DNA of 45,924 nt. It comes from Bacillus sp. USDA818B3_A (GTDB lineage: Bacteria; Bacillota; Bacilli; Bacillales; Cytobacillaceae). Location: positions 1 through 45,924 of the forward strand of contig NZ_JAABNN010000027.1 in the NCBI RefSeq assembly GCF_009928415.1, written 5' to 3'. Positions 17,352-25,223 of the stretch are shown piece after piece. The notes beneath the pieces are model-generated. The model saw only the letters and a list, made by a program, of their open reading frames with translations. It had not been told where the DNA came from and searched no databases. Within the stretch, counting starts at the first letter, position 1, and each line of letters begins with the position of its first letter. Position numbers and translations under genes: made by a program.

Positions 17352-18971
17352 ATGGATAATTCAGTTGTTTTTAGTAATGTAACAAAAAAATATAAAATGT
17401 ATAAAAAGACTTCTGATAAATTATTGGATTTAATTTTACCGAGTGGTTATGGGAATGATTTTTATGCTTTACAAAATATAAACTTTGTGGCTAAAAAGGG
17501 TGATGTTATTGGCATCATAGGTGTAAATGGTGCAGGTAAATCAACGATATCTAATTTGATTTCAGGTGTTATCCCCCCAACATCAGGTAATGTGAACATT
17601 AATGGAGATGCTGCCCTTATTTCTATTGGAGCAGGTCTTAACAATGAGTTAACTGGTCGGGAAAACATCGAGTTAAAATGTTTAATGCTTGGTTTTAAAA
17701 AGCATGAGATATTAAATTTGATGCCTAATATTATTGAATTTGCTGATATTGGAGAATTTATTGACCAGCCCGTTAAAAAGTACTCGAGCGGAATGAAATC
17801 TAGATTAGGCTTTGCTATCTCAGTCAACATTGATCCTGATATTTTGGTGATTGATGAAGCTTTGTCAGTAGGAGATAAAACATTTTATCAAAAATGTTTA
17901 AATAAGATGAATAATTTTAAGGAAAAGGGTAAGACGATATTTTTTATTAGCCATTCTATTGGACAAATAAAAGAATTTTGTCAAAAAGCACTATGGCTAG
18001 AAGCAGGAGAAGTAAAAGCTTATGGATCAGTGGATGAAGTGGTGCCGCTATATGATCAATTTATCAAAGAGTTTAACAAGATGTCAAAAGAAGAGAAGAA
18101 AAAGTTCAATCGCAGAATAATGGAAAAAAGGAGCAGAAAACGTTCCTCAACTGCAGAAACTAGCAATCATTCTGAAAGTATAACCCTGTCAAGAAAGAAG
18201 CCTAAGCGGAAAAGTGATTTATGGTTAAATTCGTTATTACTAGTCGTAGTATTAATCGGAGTTGCACTATTATTTATTAAATGGAATCATGTAATTACTT
18301 ATTTCCAGGCAGATAAAAAAGAAAATGTCATGATTGAGGAGGGGCAAAAAGAGGCTTCTAAGGAAAAGGTGAAAGAGACGACTACTAAGGAAAACCCAGT
18401 GGCAACAGTGAAAGATGTACGCTATGTGCAAATGAGTGCAGGCTTTGTGAGAGACATGCCTGATTTCTCTTCCAGTCAAAAGGTGACGATGGTGAACTTC
18501 GGAGATGCCATCACCGTAGAGGAAATCAAAGAAGACCCTGTTCAGGGATTTAATTGGTTAAAATTCAAATTAGCCAATGGACAAGATGTCTGGATTAGTG
18601 AAAAACTTGTGACTAAAATAGAGCCACAGCCGGATGAGTCCGAATTTGTATCCTCTGTCAGCTCTTTGACTCAGAATGATCAATTGGGTGAGACGCTGGG
18701 CGCCTTTGGAAAAACAAGACAGGAACTTGGGACAGACGCAGACTCTGCCACCATGGCGTTTAATAACCAAGATCAATTGAGTGAACTTCAATTTGAGCTG
18801 GACGGTTTAACGAGACAAGAGGTTGTGGAGCAGTTAGGAGAACCTGCACTGCGCCTTAAAGAATATACCTATTTGTATCACGGCGAAGATTACGACTTTA
18901 TCCTGTATGCTAACAACCAAGGGAACTTTACGGAAATGACGGTCAGACCGGCTCAAGGCTCGTCTTCTTGA
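17352..18971 (+). CDS. tagH: Teichoic acid ABC exporter ATP-binding protein TagH
   Basis: 539 aa, close to B. subtilis TagH (about 527). Residues 1-240 are an ABC ATPase: Walker A GVNGAGKST (57-65), signature YSSGMKSR (144-151), Walker B ILVIDEAL (164-171), switch His201. A basic linker leads to one membrane span (about 291-310), then a Lys/Glu-rich stretch, a bacterial SH3-like domain (about 355-424, VRYVQMSAGFVRDMP ... WISEKLV) and a C-terminal domain (about 440-530) that would lie outside the cell. TagH powers WTA export with TagG (4269-5075), which is not adjacent here. ATG with AAGGAG 6 nt upstream; followed by a terminator, so monocistronic. The extracytoplasmic SH3 domain is the usual TagH feature and may contact wall or substrate. 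Confidence 0.94.
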   Translation: MDNSVVFSNVTKKYKMYKKTSDKLLDLILPSGYGNDFYALQNINFVAKKGDVIGIIGVNGAGKSTISNLISGVIPPTSGNVNINGDAALISIGAGLNNELTGRENIELKCLMLGFKKHEILNLMPNIIEFADIGEFIDQPVKKYSSGMKSRLGFAISVNIDPDILVIDEALSVGDKTFYQKCLNKMNNFKEKGKTIFFISHSIGQIKEFCQKALWLEAGEVKAYGSVDEVVPLYDQFIKEFNKMSKEEKKKFNRRIMEKRSRKRSSTAETSNHSESITLSRKKPKRKSDLWLNSLLLVVVLIGVALLFIKWNHVITYFQADKKENVMIEEGQKEASKEKVKETTTKENPVATVKDVRYVQMSAGFVRDMPDFSSSQKVTMVNFGDAITVEEIKEDPVQGFNWLKFKLANGQDVWISEKLVTKIEPQPDESEFVSSVSSLTQNDQLGETLGAFGKTRQELGTDADSATMAFNNQDQLSELQFELDGLTRQEVVEQLGEPALRLKEYTYLYHGEDYDFILYANNQGNFTEMTVRPAQGSSS

Positions 18972-18979
18972 TAAAAATG

Positions 18980-19022
18980 AACCTGAATAGATGGCAGAGT
19001 CCTGTCATTTATTCAGGTTTTT
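18980..19022 (+). terminator. Intrinsic terminator of tagH
   Basis: AACCTGAATA (18980-18989) pairs with TATTCAGGTT (19010-19019), followed by T residues, starting 8 bp after the stop codon. Confidence 0.85.
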
Positions 19023-19190
19023 ATGTATGGAAATAAAATGACACTTGGAGCCGGATTAGGTAACGAGATATATCTAAAGACTTAACATAAGTTTTACATT
19101 TCATTCACTAACACTTCATATTGGTTTTGTATTATTAAGACAAGGTTTTTTGGACAAACTTTAATAAATCAAAACCAGTGAGGTGGTCTT

Positions 19191-19331
19191 ATGCTAAAAA
19201 AATTAAAATTATTAGCAGAACAAATATCATCCTATATGGAAGAGTATGAAAATCTTGAGGTTGAAGATTTAGATGAGTTTAATGAGAATAATGATTATGT
19301 ATATGATCCCGGTTGGAATCACACTCGATGA
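19191..19331 (+). CDS. Small acidic protein of unknown function (46 aa)
   Basis: ATG at 19191 with AGGTGG about 6 nt upstream, reading 46 codons to TGA. A basic, Leu-rich start (MLKKLKLLAEQ) is followed by a strongly acidic middle (MEEYENLEVEDLDEFNENND) and ends in YDPGWNHTR. No membrane segment. It is bounded by the tagH terminator upstream and its own terminator downstream, so it forms a single-gene unit. A good ribosome site and a terminator of its own make it a likely real gene, but I do not recognise a family. Confidence 0.55.
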   Translation: MLKKLKLLAEQISSYMEEYENLEVEDLDEFNENNDYVYDPGWNHTR

Positions 19332-19358
19332 TATAATAGTTACAAATTGGTTATGATT

Positions 19359-19386
19359 AGGGCCCTCCGGGGTTCTTTTTTGTTTT
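19359..19386 (+). terminator. Intrinsic terminator of the 46-aa ORF
   Basis: AGGGCCC (19359-19365), loop TCCG, then GGGTTCT (19370-19376) with two G-T pairs, followed by a T-rich tract. The rest of the gap up to pyrH (19387-19639) holds only the pyrH promoter. Confidence 0.65.
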
Positions 19387-19539
19387 TACATAAGTTAATC
19401 GATCCGCGGGTAAACCAAAGTAAATTCGGCGCAGGGAATTGTCGACGAGCAAATTTATGTTTATAAGTGATGCGGGGAAATTATATATGGTTAATAATAT
19501 AAGGAAAAATGAAAAATACTAATACGTGAAGCTAATATT

Positions 19540-19568
19540 TTGATTTAGCAAGGAAATAACACTATATT
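19540..19568 (+). promoter_or_regulatory. Candidate sigma-A promoter of pyrH
   Basis: TTGATT (19540-19545), exactly 17 bp, TATATT (19563-19568). It lies about 70 bp before the pyrH ribosome site. Confidence 0.6.
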
Positions 19569-19639
19569 TATATCCGGAAATAGTCTTTAAATAGGTACAC
19601 ATAGTGTTCAAAATAATATAAATACATATGGAGGTATAT

Positions 19640-20362
19640 ATGAACGGGCCTAAGTACAAACGAGTGGTATTAAAATTGAGTGGGGAAGCACTAGCAGGTG
19701 AGGCAGGATTTGGCATAAAACCTTCGGTGATTAAATCAATTGCTGAACAGGTAAAAGAAGTAGCGGAACTAGGCGTGGAAGTAGCTGTTGTTGTCGGCGG
19801 CGGTAATATATGGCGCGGGAAAATCGGCAGTGAAATGGGTATGGATCGAGCCACAGCTGATTATATGGGTATGCTTGCAACGGTGATGAATTCGTTAGCG
19901 CTTCAGGATAGTTTAGAGAATTTAGGAATTGCGTCACGTGTACAAACATCGATTGAAATGCGTCAGGTGGCTGAACCATACATCAGACGCAAGGCAATGA
20001 GACACCTAGAAAAGAATAGGGTTGTGATCTTTGCAGCAGGTACAGGCAATCCGTACTTCTCAACTGATACCACCGCAGCGTTAAGGGCAGCGGAGATTGA
20101 TGCGGAAGTAATCTTAATGGCGAAGAATAATGTCGATGGTGTTTATTCTGCTGACCCTAGAATCGATGAAAATGCCACAAAGTATGAAGACCTTACTTTC
20201 TTGGATGTCATTAAGGAAGGGTTAGCGGTTATGGATTCAACGGCCTCTTCACTGTGTATGGATAACGACATTCCGTTGATCGTTTTTTCAATTATGGAAC
20301 AAGGAAATATCAAAAGAGCGGTTATGGGCGAGAATATTGGTACCGTTGTTAGCGGGAAGTAA
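19640..20362 (+). CDS. pyrH: UMP kinase (standalone copy)
   Basis: 240 aa from the ATG at 19640. An in-frame ATG at 19628 overlaps the GGAGG that serves the second ATG, so the later start is chosen. It phosphorylates UMP to UDP with ATP. Amino-acid-kinase motifs: KLSGEAL near the N-terminus, VVVGGGNIWRG, GMDRATADYMGMLATVMN, AAGTGNPYFSTDT and AKNNVDGVYSADP. It looks like a normal full-length Bacillus PyrH with no missing motif. The gene usually sits in tsf-pyrH-frr; here neither neighbour is present and it stands alone between terminators inside a WTA/EPS island. It may be a second copy feeding UDP-sugar and lipid-carrier metabolism, or the sole copy relocated. Confidence 0.93.
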   Translation: MNGPKYKRVVLKLSGEALAGEAGFGIKPSVIKSIAEQVKEVAELGVEVAVVVGGGNIWRGKIGSEMGMDRATADYMGMLATVMNSLALQDSLENLGIASRVQTSIEMRQVAEPYIRRKAMRHLEKNRVVIFAAGTGNPYFSTDTTAALRAAEIDAEVILMAKNNVDGVYSADPRIDENATKYEDLTFLDVIKEGLAVMDSTASSLCMDNDIPLIVFSIMEQGNIKRAVMGENIGTVVSGK

Positions 20363-20398
20363 TAATCTCAAAATAAGTCATGGCTATAGCTAAAGAAA

Positions 20399-20452
20399 AA
20401 AGTACCTATGGATTAGATACTCTTTCACAAGAGCCTAATCTATAGGTACTTT
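20399..20452. terminator. Bidirectional terminator between pyrH and the LCP gene
   Basis: An 18-nt arm at 20399-20416 pairs with 20435-20452 with one G-T pair. A-rich and T-rich flanks serve both convergent genes. Confidence 0.85.
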
Positions 20453-20481
20453 CTTAATAGATATTTCTTATTTTTAGTTAT

Positions 20482-21408
20482 TTAGTTTAGCTCTAGTTGA
20501 GTTCTAAGTTCATTTTGAAGTCTTTGCTTCTCTGCATCAGAAACGATACCGTAATAGATTCCACCGATCTTCGTACCTGTTTCTTTGATTTCCATTTGAG
20601 TAATATTGCTACCGACAGATTTATAATTCTTCTGGATGTCGACCATTTCATCAAATGTAAGATTTGTTTTTACGTTCTTGCCAAGGGCATTGAAGATATC
20701 GGAGTAATTAGTTAAGCCTGAAAGACTTGCCCCTTCTTTAATAACTGCCTGGATGATTTGACGCTGTCGTGTTTGACGGCCAAAGTCGCCGCGAGGATCA
20801 TCATATCTCATTCTAGAATAGGCTAATGCTTTTTTACCGTCTAGGTTTAATGTACCTTTAGTAAAATGATAGCCATCATAGGTGAAATCTAGATCATTTT
20901 GAACAGTGATTCCGCCAACAGCATTAACGATATCTCTAAAGCCTTCCATATTAACCTTCATGTAGTAATCAATCGGTATATTTAAGAAATTTTCAACCGT
21001 ATTAACGGACATTTGTACACCGCCAAAAGCATAAGCGTGGTTGATTTTATCCGTTGTGCCTTTTCCAACAATCTCCGTACGAGTATCACGTGGAATACTA
21101 AGCATCTTTACTGTATTTGAATTTGGATTAACAGTTAATACAATCATCGTGTCAGAACGGCCTCTGTCGCCTGAGCGCTCGTCAACACCAAGCATTAAAA
21201 CAGAAAATGGATCTTTTTCTTTAACTGCAACAGGCTCCTCACGCTTGTCGGATTGAGTTTTTTCAAGCGGCTCATTCATTGTTTCGACAGCCGTTTGTAA
21301 GGAACTATATACATTATAGGCATACACGCCCACACCAATAACAAGGAGAAGAAGAATAATACCAGTAACTTTCAGCCAAGTTCTCTTTTTCTTTTTTTGA
21401 GATCTCAT
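20482..21408 (-). CDS. LytR-CpsA-Psr (LCP) family cell-wall glycopolymer ligase
   Basis: 308 aa from the ATG at 21408, chosen because GGAGG lies 9 nt upstream; a longer frame start has no such site. LCP enzymes (TagT, TagU, TagV) move WTA or capsule from undecaprenyl-PP to peptidoglycan MurNAc outside the membrane. Basic N-terminus, one membrane span (about 12-31), then the LCP domain: LMLGVDERSGDRGRSDTM (71-88, with the Asp/Arg pair binding Mg and pyrophosphate), SIPRDTR (104-110), DKINHAYAFGG (120-130), LAYSRMRYDDPRGDFGRQTR (195-214). All the expected Arg and Asp residues are present. Single-gene unit. Which polymer it attaches is unknown; both WTA and EPS genes flank it. Confidence 0.9.
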   Translation of the reverse strand: MRSQKKKKRTWLKVTGIILLLLVIGVGVYAYNVYSSLQTAVETMNEPLEKTQSDKREEPVAVKEKDPFSVLMLGVDERSGDRGRSDTMIVLTVNPNSNTVKMLSIPRDTRTEIVGKGTTDKINHAYAFGGVQMSVNTVENFLNIPIDYYMKVNMEGFRDIVNAVGGITVQNDLDFTYDGYHFTKGTLNLDGKKALAYSRMRYDDPRGDFGRQTRQRQIIQAVIKEGASLSGLTNYSDIFNALGKNVKTNLTFDEMVDIQKNYKSVGSNITQMEIKETGTKIGGIYYGIVSDAEKQRLQNELRTQLELN

Positions 21409-21562
21409 TCGATAATACCTCCAAAAAATTGACAAATATTTTGCACTCAGCTAATAGAATACCAAAAAAGTAGGAAAATAGATATAAAAAATATATGGAA
21501 TTTTTATGGAAATCACTTTTTCATAACCATTAAAAAACTGCCTTGTATTCATTTGATTACAA

Positions 21563-21629
21563 AGGTTTTCTAAAATAACTAGAAAACCTGGAATATGAAA
21601 TTATTTTAGGACTTAGTTAGGTCTAAAAT
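21563..21629 (+). promoter_or_regulatory. Two inverted repeats upstream of the 174-aa membrane protein gene
   Basis: AGGTTTTCT (21563-21571) with AGAAAACCT (21581-21589) is a perfect 9-bp inverted repeat. ATTTTAGGAC (21603-21612) with GTCTAAAAT (21621-21629) is a second with one bulge. Their centres are about 40 bp apart. Neither has a T tract, so operator sites or leader hairpins fit better than terminators. The rest of the gap 21409-21711 is AT-rich with no ORF. Confidence 0.35.
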
Positions 21630-21711
21630 ACTAAAAAATGTAAAATAAAAGGAATTAACTCTAAATCCGTCGAAATTATAGTGAAATACTTAACTTAAGG
21701 GAGAGAGCTTG

Positions 21712-22233
21712 ATGAGAAGCAGCCGGCCTTATAAATCTCCGATTGCAGCCATGTTATGGTCATTGGTCCTGCCGGGATTTGGGCAACTGTATAACAAAGA
21801 CTATTTAATAGGAATTATTTTGCTCGGATTAGAGTTTTTAATCAACTTGAACTCACACCTGAACATCGTTCTTGTAAGTACATTTAATGGGGACATACAT
21901 GGTGCTCATCAATCGGTTAATTACAGCTGGGGATTATTCTATCCATCCATTTATGGATTTGCCATTTGGCACGCCTATAATTCGGCAAGATCCAATAACA
22001 ATAGATTAGAAGGAAAAGCAGTTGAAAACCGAACCTACTTGTCTGGATTCTTTATTGGTCTCGTCATTGGTATGGATTTCGGTTTAGTTTGGCATGATAG
22101 CACTTTTATCAAACCAGTTCCCTTTTTGGATTATCCGGTTTTTAATGGGTTATTATTTGGTTTAATAGTAGGGATAACGGGGTATCTAATGGAAAAGAAG
22201 CTCTACCGGAAATGGAAAAGGTACGGAAGCTAG
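21712..22233 (+). CDS. Small multi-span membrane protein (TM2-like start)
   Basis: 173 aa from the ATG at 21712 (GGGAGAG about 8 nt upstream; a TTG directly before it is less likely). The N-terminus SPIAAMLWSLVLPGFGQLYN resembles the TM2-domain and related membrane proteins, where a short helix, PGxGQ and a second helix recur. About four hydrophobic segments (roughly 12-28, 35-52, 75-93, 108-128) plus a last one at about 145-160; the tail is basic (KKLYRKWKRYG). No enzyme motif is visible. It stands alone between the LCP gene and the 51-aa ORF. Function unknown. Confidence 0.7.
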   Translation: MRSSRPYKSPIAAMLWSLVLPGFGQLYNKDYLIGIILLGLEFLINLNSHLNIVLVSTFNGDIHGAHQSVNYSWGLFYPSIYGFAIWHAYNSARSNNNRLEGKAVENRTYLSGFFIGLVIGMDFGLVWHDSTFIKPVPFLDYPVFNGLLFGLIVGITGYLMEKKLYRKWKRYGS

Positions 22234-22344
22234 GTTTCATAATATACAGGCACTCTGTAGTATTACTCTTTACTTACCCTTGATAGGCAATCGCAGCTTT
22301 CGACTCTATCTACAAATATTCCGCAAATTTCAACTGGTAATATA

Positions 22345-22373
22345 TTTACAAATAGTCAGACTTTCAGTAAAAT
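22345..22373 (+). promoter_or_regulatory. Candidate sigma-A promoter for the 51-aa ORF
   Basis: TTTACA (22345-22350), 17 bp, TAAAAT (22368-22373). It lies about 40 bp before the ORF and supports it as a real transcription unit. Confidence 0.5.
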
Positions 22374-22415
22374 AAATAAATAGTTCATTCTAAATAAAGG
22401 GGGGGATTTTGGGAG

Positions 22416-22571
22416 TTGGAGAGAAATGATAGAGATAAGAGTCAGAATATTGTTGATTTTTCACAAATTGTGAGAAAAGCATATGAAAAGGGCGTTAATG
22501 AATCAGAACTAACACTTGAAAAGTTAATTGAGGATATAAAAACGGATTTAAGACAATTAGTCATCTGTTAA
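22416..22571 (+). CDS. Small hypothetical protein (51 aa)
   Basis: TTG at 22416 with a run of seven G ending about 10 nt upstream, reading 51 codons to TAA. The product starts (M)ERNDRDKSQNIVDF and continues as a charged, amphipathic helix-like sequence (IVRKAYEKGVNESE, LEKLIEDIKTDLRQL), ending in VIC. It has a promoter-like sequence before it and a terminator 8 bp after it, which is why I call it a gene in spite of its size. It loosely recalls small helical regulators of bacilli, but I cannot place it in a family. Confidence 0.45.
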   Translation: MERNDRDKSQNIVDFSQIVRKAYEKGVNESELTLEKLIEDIKTDLRQLVIC

Positions 22572-22579
22572 TTATTACG

Positions 22580-22612
22580 GGCTATTACGGGGAAACCTAG
22601 ATAGCCTTTTTT
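22580..22612 (+). terminator. Intrinsic terminator of the 51-aa ORF
   Basis: GGCTAT (22580-22585) pairs with ATAGCC (22601-22606), followed by six T. Confidence 0.75.
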
Positions 22613-22730
22613 GATGGCAGGGATTACGTAAAGATCTACAATGAAGAAATTATTAATTAATAATTAAACCGAGTTTCTACTATTATATACGTGTTAAAAG
22701 CGTTTACAAAAAAGATGTTAAAAGAGAACT

Positions 22731-23519
22731 CTATTCAGAGTCCGCCTTCTGGTTAGTAAAGTAGTTAATTAAGTATTCACTCCATACCTGATACCCTTTA
22801 TCGCTAGGAGCACTCATATTGGGAAGCAGGTATTCTTTAAATGCATCCGTATTTGGATCTGGCCAAGCGGTCCAGTGATTAAGATAGGTCAGATGGTTTT
22901 CCTCCGCAAACTTCCTCAACGATTCTACCTGACTAGGATAAATCTTTGCCCTATAGAGTGGATAGGATGGCTGGATAATAAAAGTGGTTTTAGGATTTTG
23001 AGCTTTTATATCCTGGATGAGTGTTGTAAGATCTTCTAAGGTTTTATTGATCAAGACCTCGCCGTTATTTAGCTGAATTAAAGGTTCAAGAACGATCATA
23101 TCAGCCTGCTCTGCTGCAATCTCGTCTTGTTTGTGACTAGCAATAAACTGAGTAGAGGTCATCTGATAGGTTTTGAGGGATACCTGCATATTCTTCTGCT
23201 CAAAGGTCTGAAGTAACTTATCACGGACGATAGGGAATGTACCTACCTGCTCAGAGCCAATTGCAGGGGATCCTACAAATAAAACCTTAAAAGTTTGTTT
23301 TCCTTCCAATTTTTCTTTAAATTGTTCAACGGCTGCTGCAGGCCACTGGCTAGCATGACCCAGCAATTCCTCTTCTGGAATCTTTTGCTGGTTATCGATA
23401 ATTCTCTCTGACACTTTCTTGGGCGCTGCTTCAATTTTTTGATTCCAGTGGGATTGTCCGAAGTAGAGGACTGCCGCACACAAGAAACCTAGTAATATCG
23501 TTAAGAATTTATTCTTCAT
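22731..23519 (-). CDS. Membrane-anchored SGNH/GDSL hydrolase-like protein
   Basis: 262 aa with one N-terminal hydrophobic segment (about 5-20) that is an anchor or uncleaved signal, so the rest would be outside the cell. KVLFVGSPAIGSE (78-90) fits block I of the SGNH fold with a Gly-Ser in place of GDS; MIVLEPLIQLNNG (141-153) and FIIQPSYPLYR (180-190) sit where blocks III and IV would be. At the block V position, where catalytic Asp and His are normally four residues apart before GYxxW, it reads NMSAPSDKGYQVW (234-246), so the usual Asp and His appear to be Asn and Ala. Proteins of this kind occur next to capsule genes in bacilli and may handle O-acetyl groups. It could be an inactive relative. 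Single gene, divergent from the EPS operon. Confidence 0.6.
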   Translation of the reverse strand: MKNKFLTILLGFLCAAVLYFGQSHWNQKIEAAPKKVSERIIDNQQKIPEEELLGHASQWPAAAVEQFKEKLEGKQTFKVLFVGSPAIGSEQVGTFPIVRDKLLQTFEQKNMQVSLKTYQMTSTQFIASHKQDEIAAEQADMIVLEPLIQLNNGEVLINKTLEDLTTLIQDIKAQNPKTTFIIQPSYPLYRAKIYPSQVESLRKFAEENHLTYLNHWTAWPDPNTDAFKEYLLPNMSAPSDKGYQVWSEYLINYFTNQKADSE

Positions 23520-23680
23520 TTAGTGCTACCCCCAAAATGTTTTGTAACCCTATTTTAACAAATGTTTAATAGAAATTTAATCCAATTGAAAAAATCTCTT
23601 TAAAAAATGTCAAAATGATGTAAAATAATAGACGGAAAAAGGAAAATAATTAGGAAATATGTCGGAAAGTGCTATTTTTA

Positions 23681-23689
23681 TGATATAAT
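23681..23689 (+). promoter_or_regulatory. Extended -10 promoter of the EPS operon
   Basis: TGATATAAT at 23681-23689 is a perfect extended -10 (TGnTATAAT). No strong -35 lies 17 bp upstream, as is common for this promoter class. The start would be near 23697, leaving a leader of about 33 nt. Confidence 0.65.
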
Positions 23690-23729
23690 CAATTTCGTGC
23701 CAATTTTACATATTTTCTGGGAGGACAAC

Positions 23730-24476
23730 ATGGAAGAAACGATAAGTTTAAAAGAGTTACTTCAAACACTTCGCAAACGATTAAGCTTAATATTGAGCAT
23801 AACCTTTATTGCCATCTTGGTATCTGGAGTAGTAAGTTTTTACTTCTTAACTCCAATCTATCAAGCATCCACACAATTACTAGTTAACCAGTCTAAAAGT
23901 GATCAGACTTTATACCAAACTAACCAAGTTCAAACTAACCTTCAATTAATTAATACCTACAATGTCATTATTAAAAGCCCAGCGATTCTAGAATTGGTTA
24001 TTAAAGAGTTAAATCTAGATATGTCAGCTAGCGCATTAAATCAAAAAATAACTGTTTCAAACGAAAAGGACTCACAAGTAGTCAATTTGTCAGTTCAGGA
24101 CACAGACCCAAAAATGGCAGCAGAAATCGCCAACAAAACAGCAGAAGTATTTAAAACTGAAATTGTAAAAATTATGAGTGTTGATAATGTCAGCATCTTA
24201 GCGAAGGCAGATGCTGCAGAAAATGCATCCCCAATTAAACCTAGACCTATAGTAAATATTGCAATTGCGGCAGTAGTCGGTTTAATGGCAGGTGTCGGCT
24301 TAGCCTTTTTATTAGAGTACTTCGATAACACCATTAAAACAGAACAAGAAATTGAAAAATTACTTGGTCTATCGGTGCTTGGGGTCATCGCCACCATGGA
24401 CGAATCGGATATAAAAAATAGTCAAAGTAAACAATCAGCACGAAGTGTAAAAGTAAGAGGTGAAACCATTGGCTAA
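23730..24476 (+). CDS. Wzz/CapA-type chain-length determinant and BY-kinase activator
   Basis: 248 aa from the ATG at 23730, set by GGGAGG 5 nt upstream; the frame is open further 5' but without a ribosome site. It is the YveK/CapA/EpsA class of polysaccharide co-polymerase: an N-terminal span (about 19-43), an extracytoplasmic part, a C-terminal span (about 175-198) preceded by ASPIKPRPIVN, the proline-rich signature of Wzz proteins, and a cytoplasmic tail ending near SARSVKVRGETIG that should contact the kinase. Members set polymer length and activate the adjacent tyrosine kinase. The 3' end overlaps the kinase gene by 8 nt. Confidence 0.9.
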   Translation: MEETISLKELLQTLRKRLSLILSITFIAILVSGVVSFYFLTPIYQASTQLLVNQSKSDQTLYQTNQVQTNLQLINTYNVIIKSPAILELVIKELNLDMSASALNQKITVSNEKDSQVVNLSVQDTDPKMAAEIANKTAEVFKTEIVKIMSVDNVSILAKADAAENASPIKPRPIVNIAIAAVVGLMAGVGLAFLLEYFDNTIKTEQEIEKLLGLSVLGVIATMDESDIKNSQSKQSARSVKVRGETIG

Positions 24477-25167
24477 GAAAAATAAGCGCAATGTGGTTAA
24501 TAACAGAAGGTCCTTAGTAACACTCTTAAACTCTAAATCTCCGGTTTCAGAACAATACAGGACGATTAGAACCAATATTCAATTTTCCTCTGTTGATCAA
24601 GAAATTAGATCAATAATGGTCACTTCAGCTGGACCAGGAGAAGGGAAGTCCACTACGATTGCTAACTTAGCTGTCGTATTCGCTCAGCAAGGAAAAAAAG
24701 TTTTACTAATAGACGCGGACTTAAGAAAGCCAACCGTTCACTATACATTTAATCAAACCAATACATTTGGATTAACCACTGTATTAACAAAGCAAATGAC
24801 GTTAGAAAAAGTAATCGTGGATACCGAGGAGAAAAATCTATTTGTTTTAACGAGCGGGCCAATTCCGCCAAATCCGGCAGAGTTACTCAGCTCAAAAGCT
24901 ATGGAACAGTTCTTCCAAGAAGCACTTGAGGTGTTTGATATCATCTTATTTGATACACCACCGTTATTAGCCGTTACGGATGCACAAATACTTGCCAATA
25001 AATGCGAGGGGACGATTCTAGTTGTTTCTAGTGGGAAGACAGAAAGCGACCAGGCAGTTAAGGCGAAAGAAATGCTTGATGCGGCACAAGGTAAGCTGCT
25101 AGGAGTAGTCTTAAATAATAAGAAACTACAAAACGCTAACTACTATTACTATTATGGTGGGAAGTAA
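24469..25167 (+). CDS. Bacterial tyrosine kinase (CapB/YwqD/EpsB type)
   Basis: 232 aa from the TTG at 24469 (AGAGGTG about 6 nt upstream; a GTG nine bases earlier is the alternative). Motifs: EQYRTIRTN (28-36, the oligomerisation motif), Walker A GPGEGKST (55-62), Walker A' LLIDADLRKP (79-88), Walker B DIILFDTPP (157-165) and the autophosphorylated cluster of five Tyr (225-229). It cycles between octameric and phosphorylated states with the co-polymerase and can phosphorylate sugar enzymes such as UDP-glucose dehydrogenase (Ugd is encoded at 40574). Second gene of the EPS operon. All catalytic elements look intact. Confidence 0.94.
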   Translation: MAKKNKRNVVNNRRSLVTLLNSKSPVSEQYRTIRTNIQFSSVDQEIRSIMVTSAGPGEGKSTTIANLAVVFAQQGKKVLLIDADLRKPTVHYTFNQTNTFGLTTVLTKQMTLEKVIVDTEEKNLFVLTSGPIPPNPAELLSSKAMEQFFQEALEVFDIILFDTPPLLAVTDAQILANKCEGTILVVSSGKTESDQAVKAKEMLDAAQGKLLGVVLNNKKLQNANYYYYYGGK

Positions 25168-25223
25168 AGGATCATAAACCTATTTAACACAATTTGATTA
25201 TTAAGGAATGAGGGGGCTATTCG

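Noticed and set aside
17462..17830. 122-codon frame on the minus strand opposite tagH
   Set aside because: It lies wholly inside the conserved ATPase domain of tagH and has no ribosome site or family feature; a shadow of the real gene.
22694..22708. Near-consensus cre (CcpA) site, TTAAAAGCGTTTACA
   Set aside because: It matches all but one position, but lies between the ends of two convergent units, not at a promoter, so a regulatory role is not supported.
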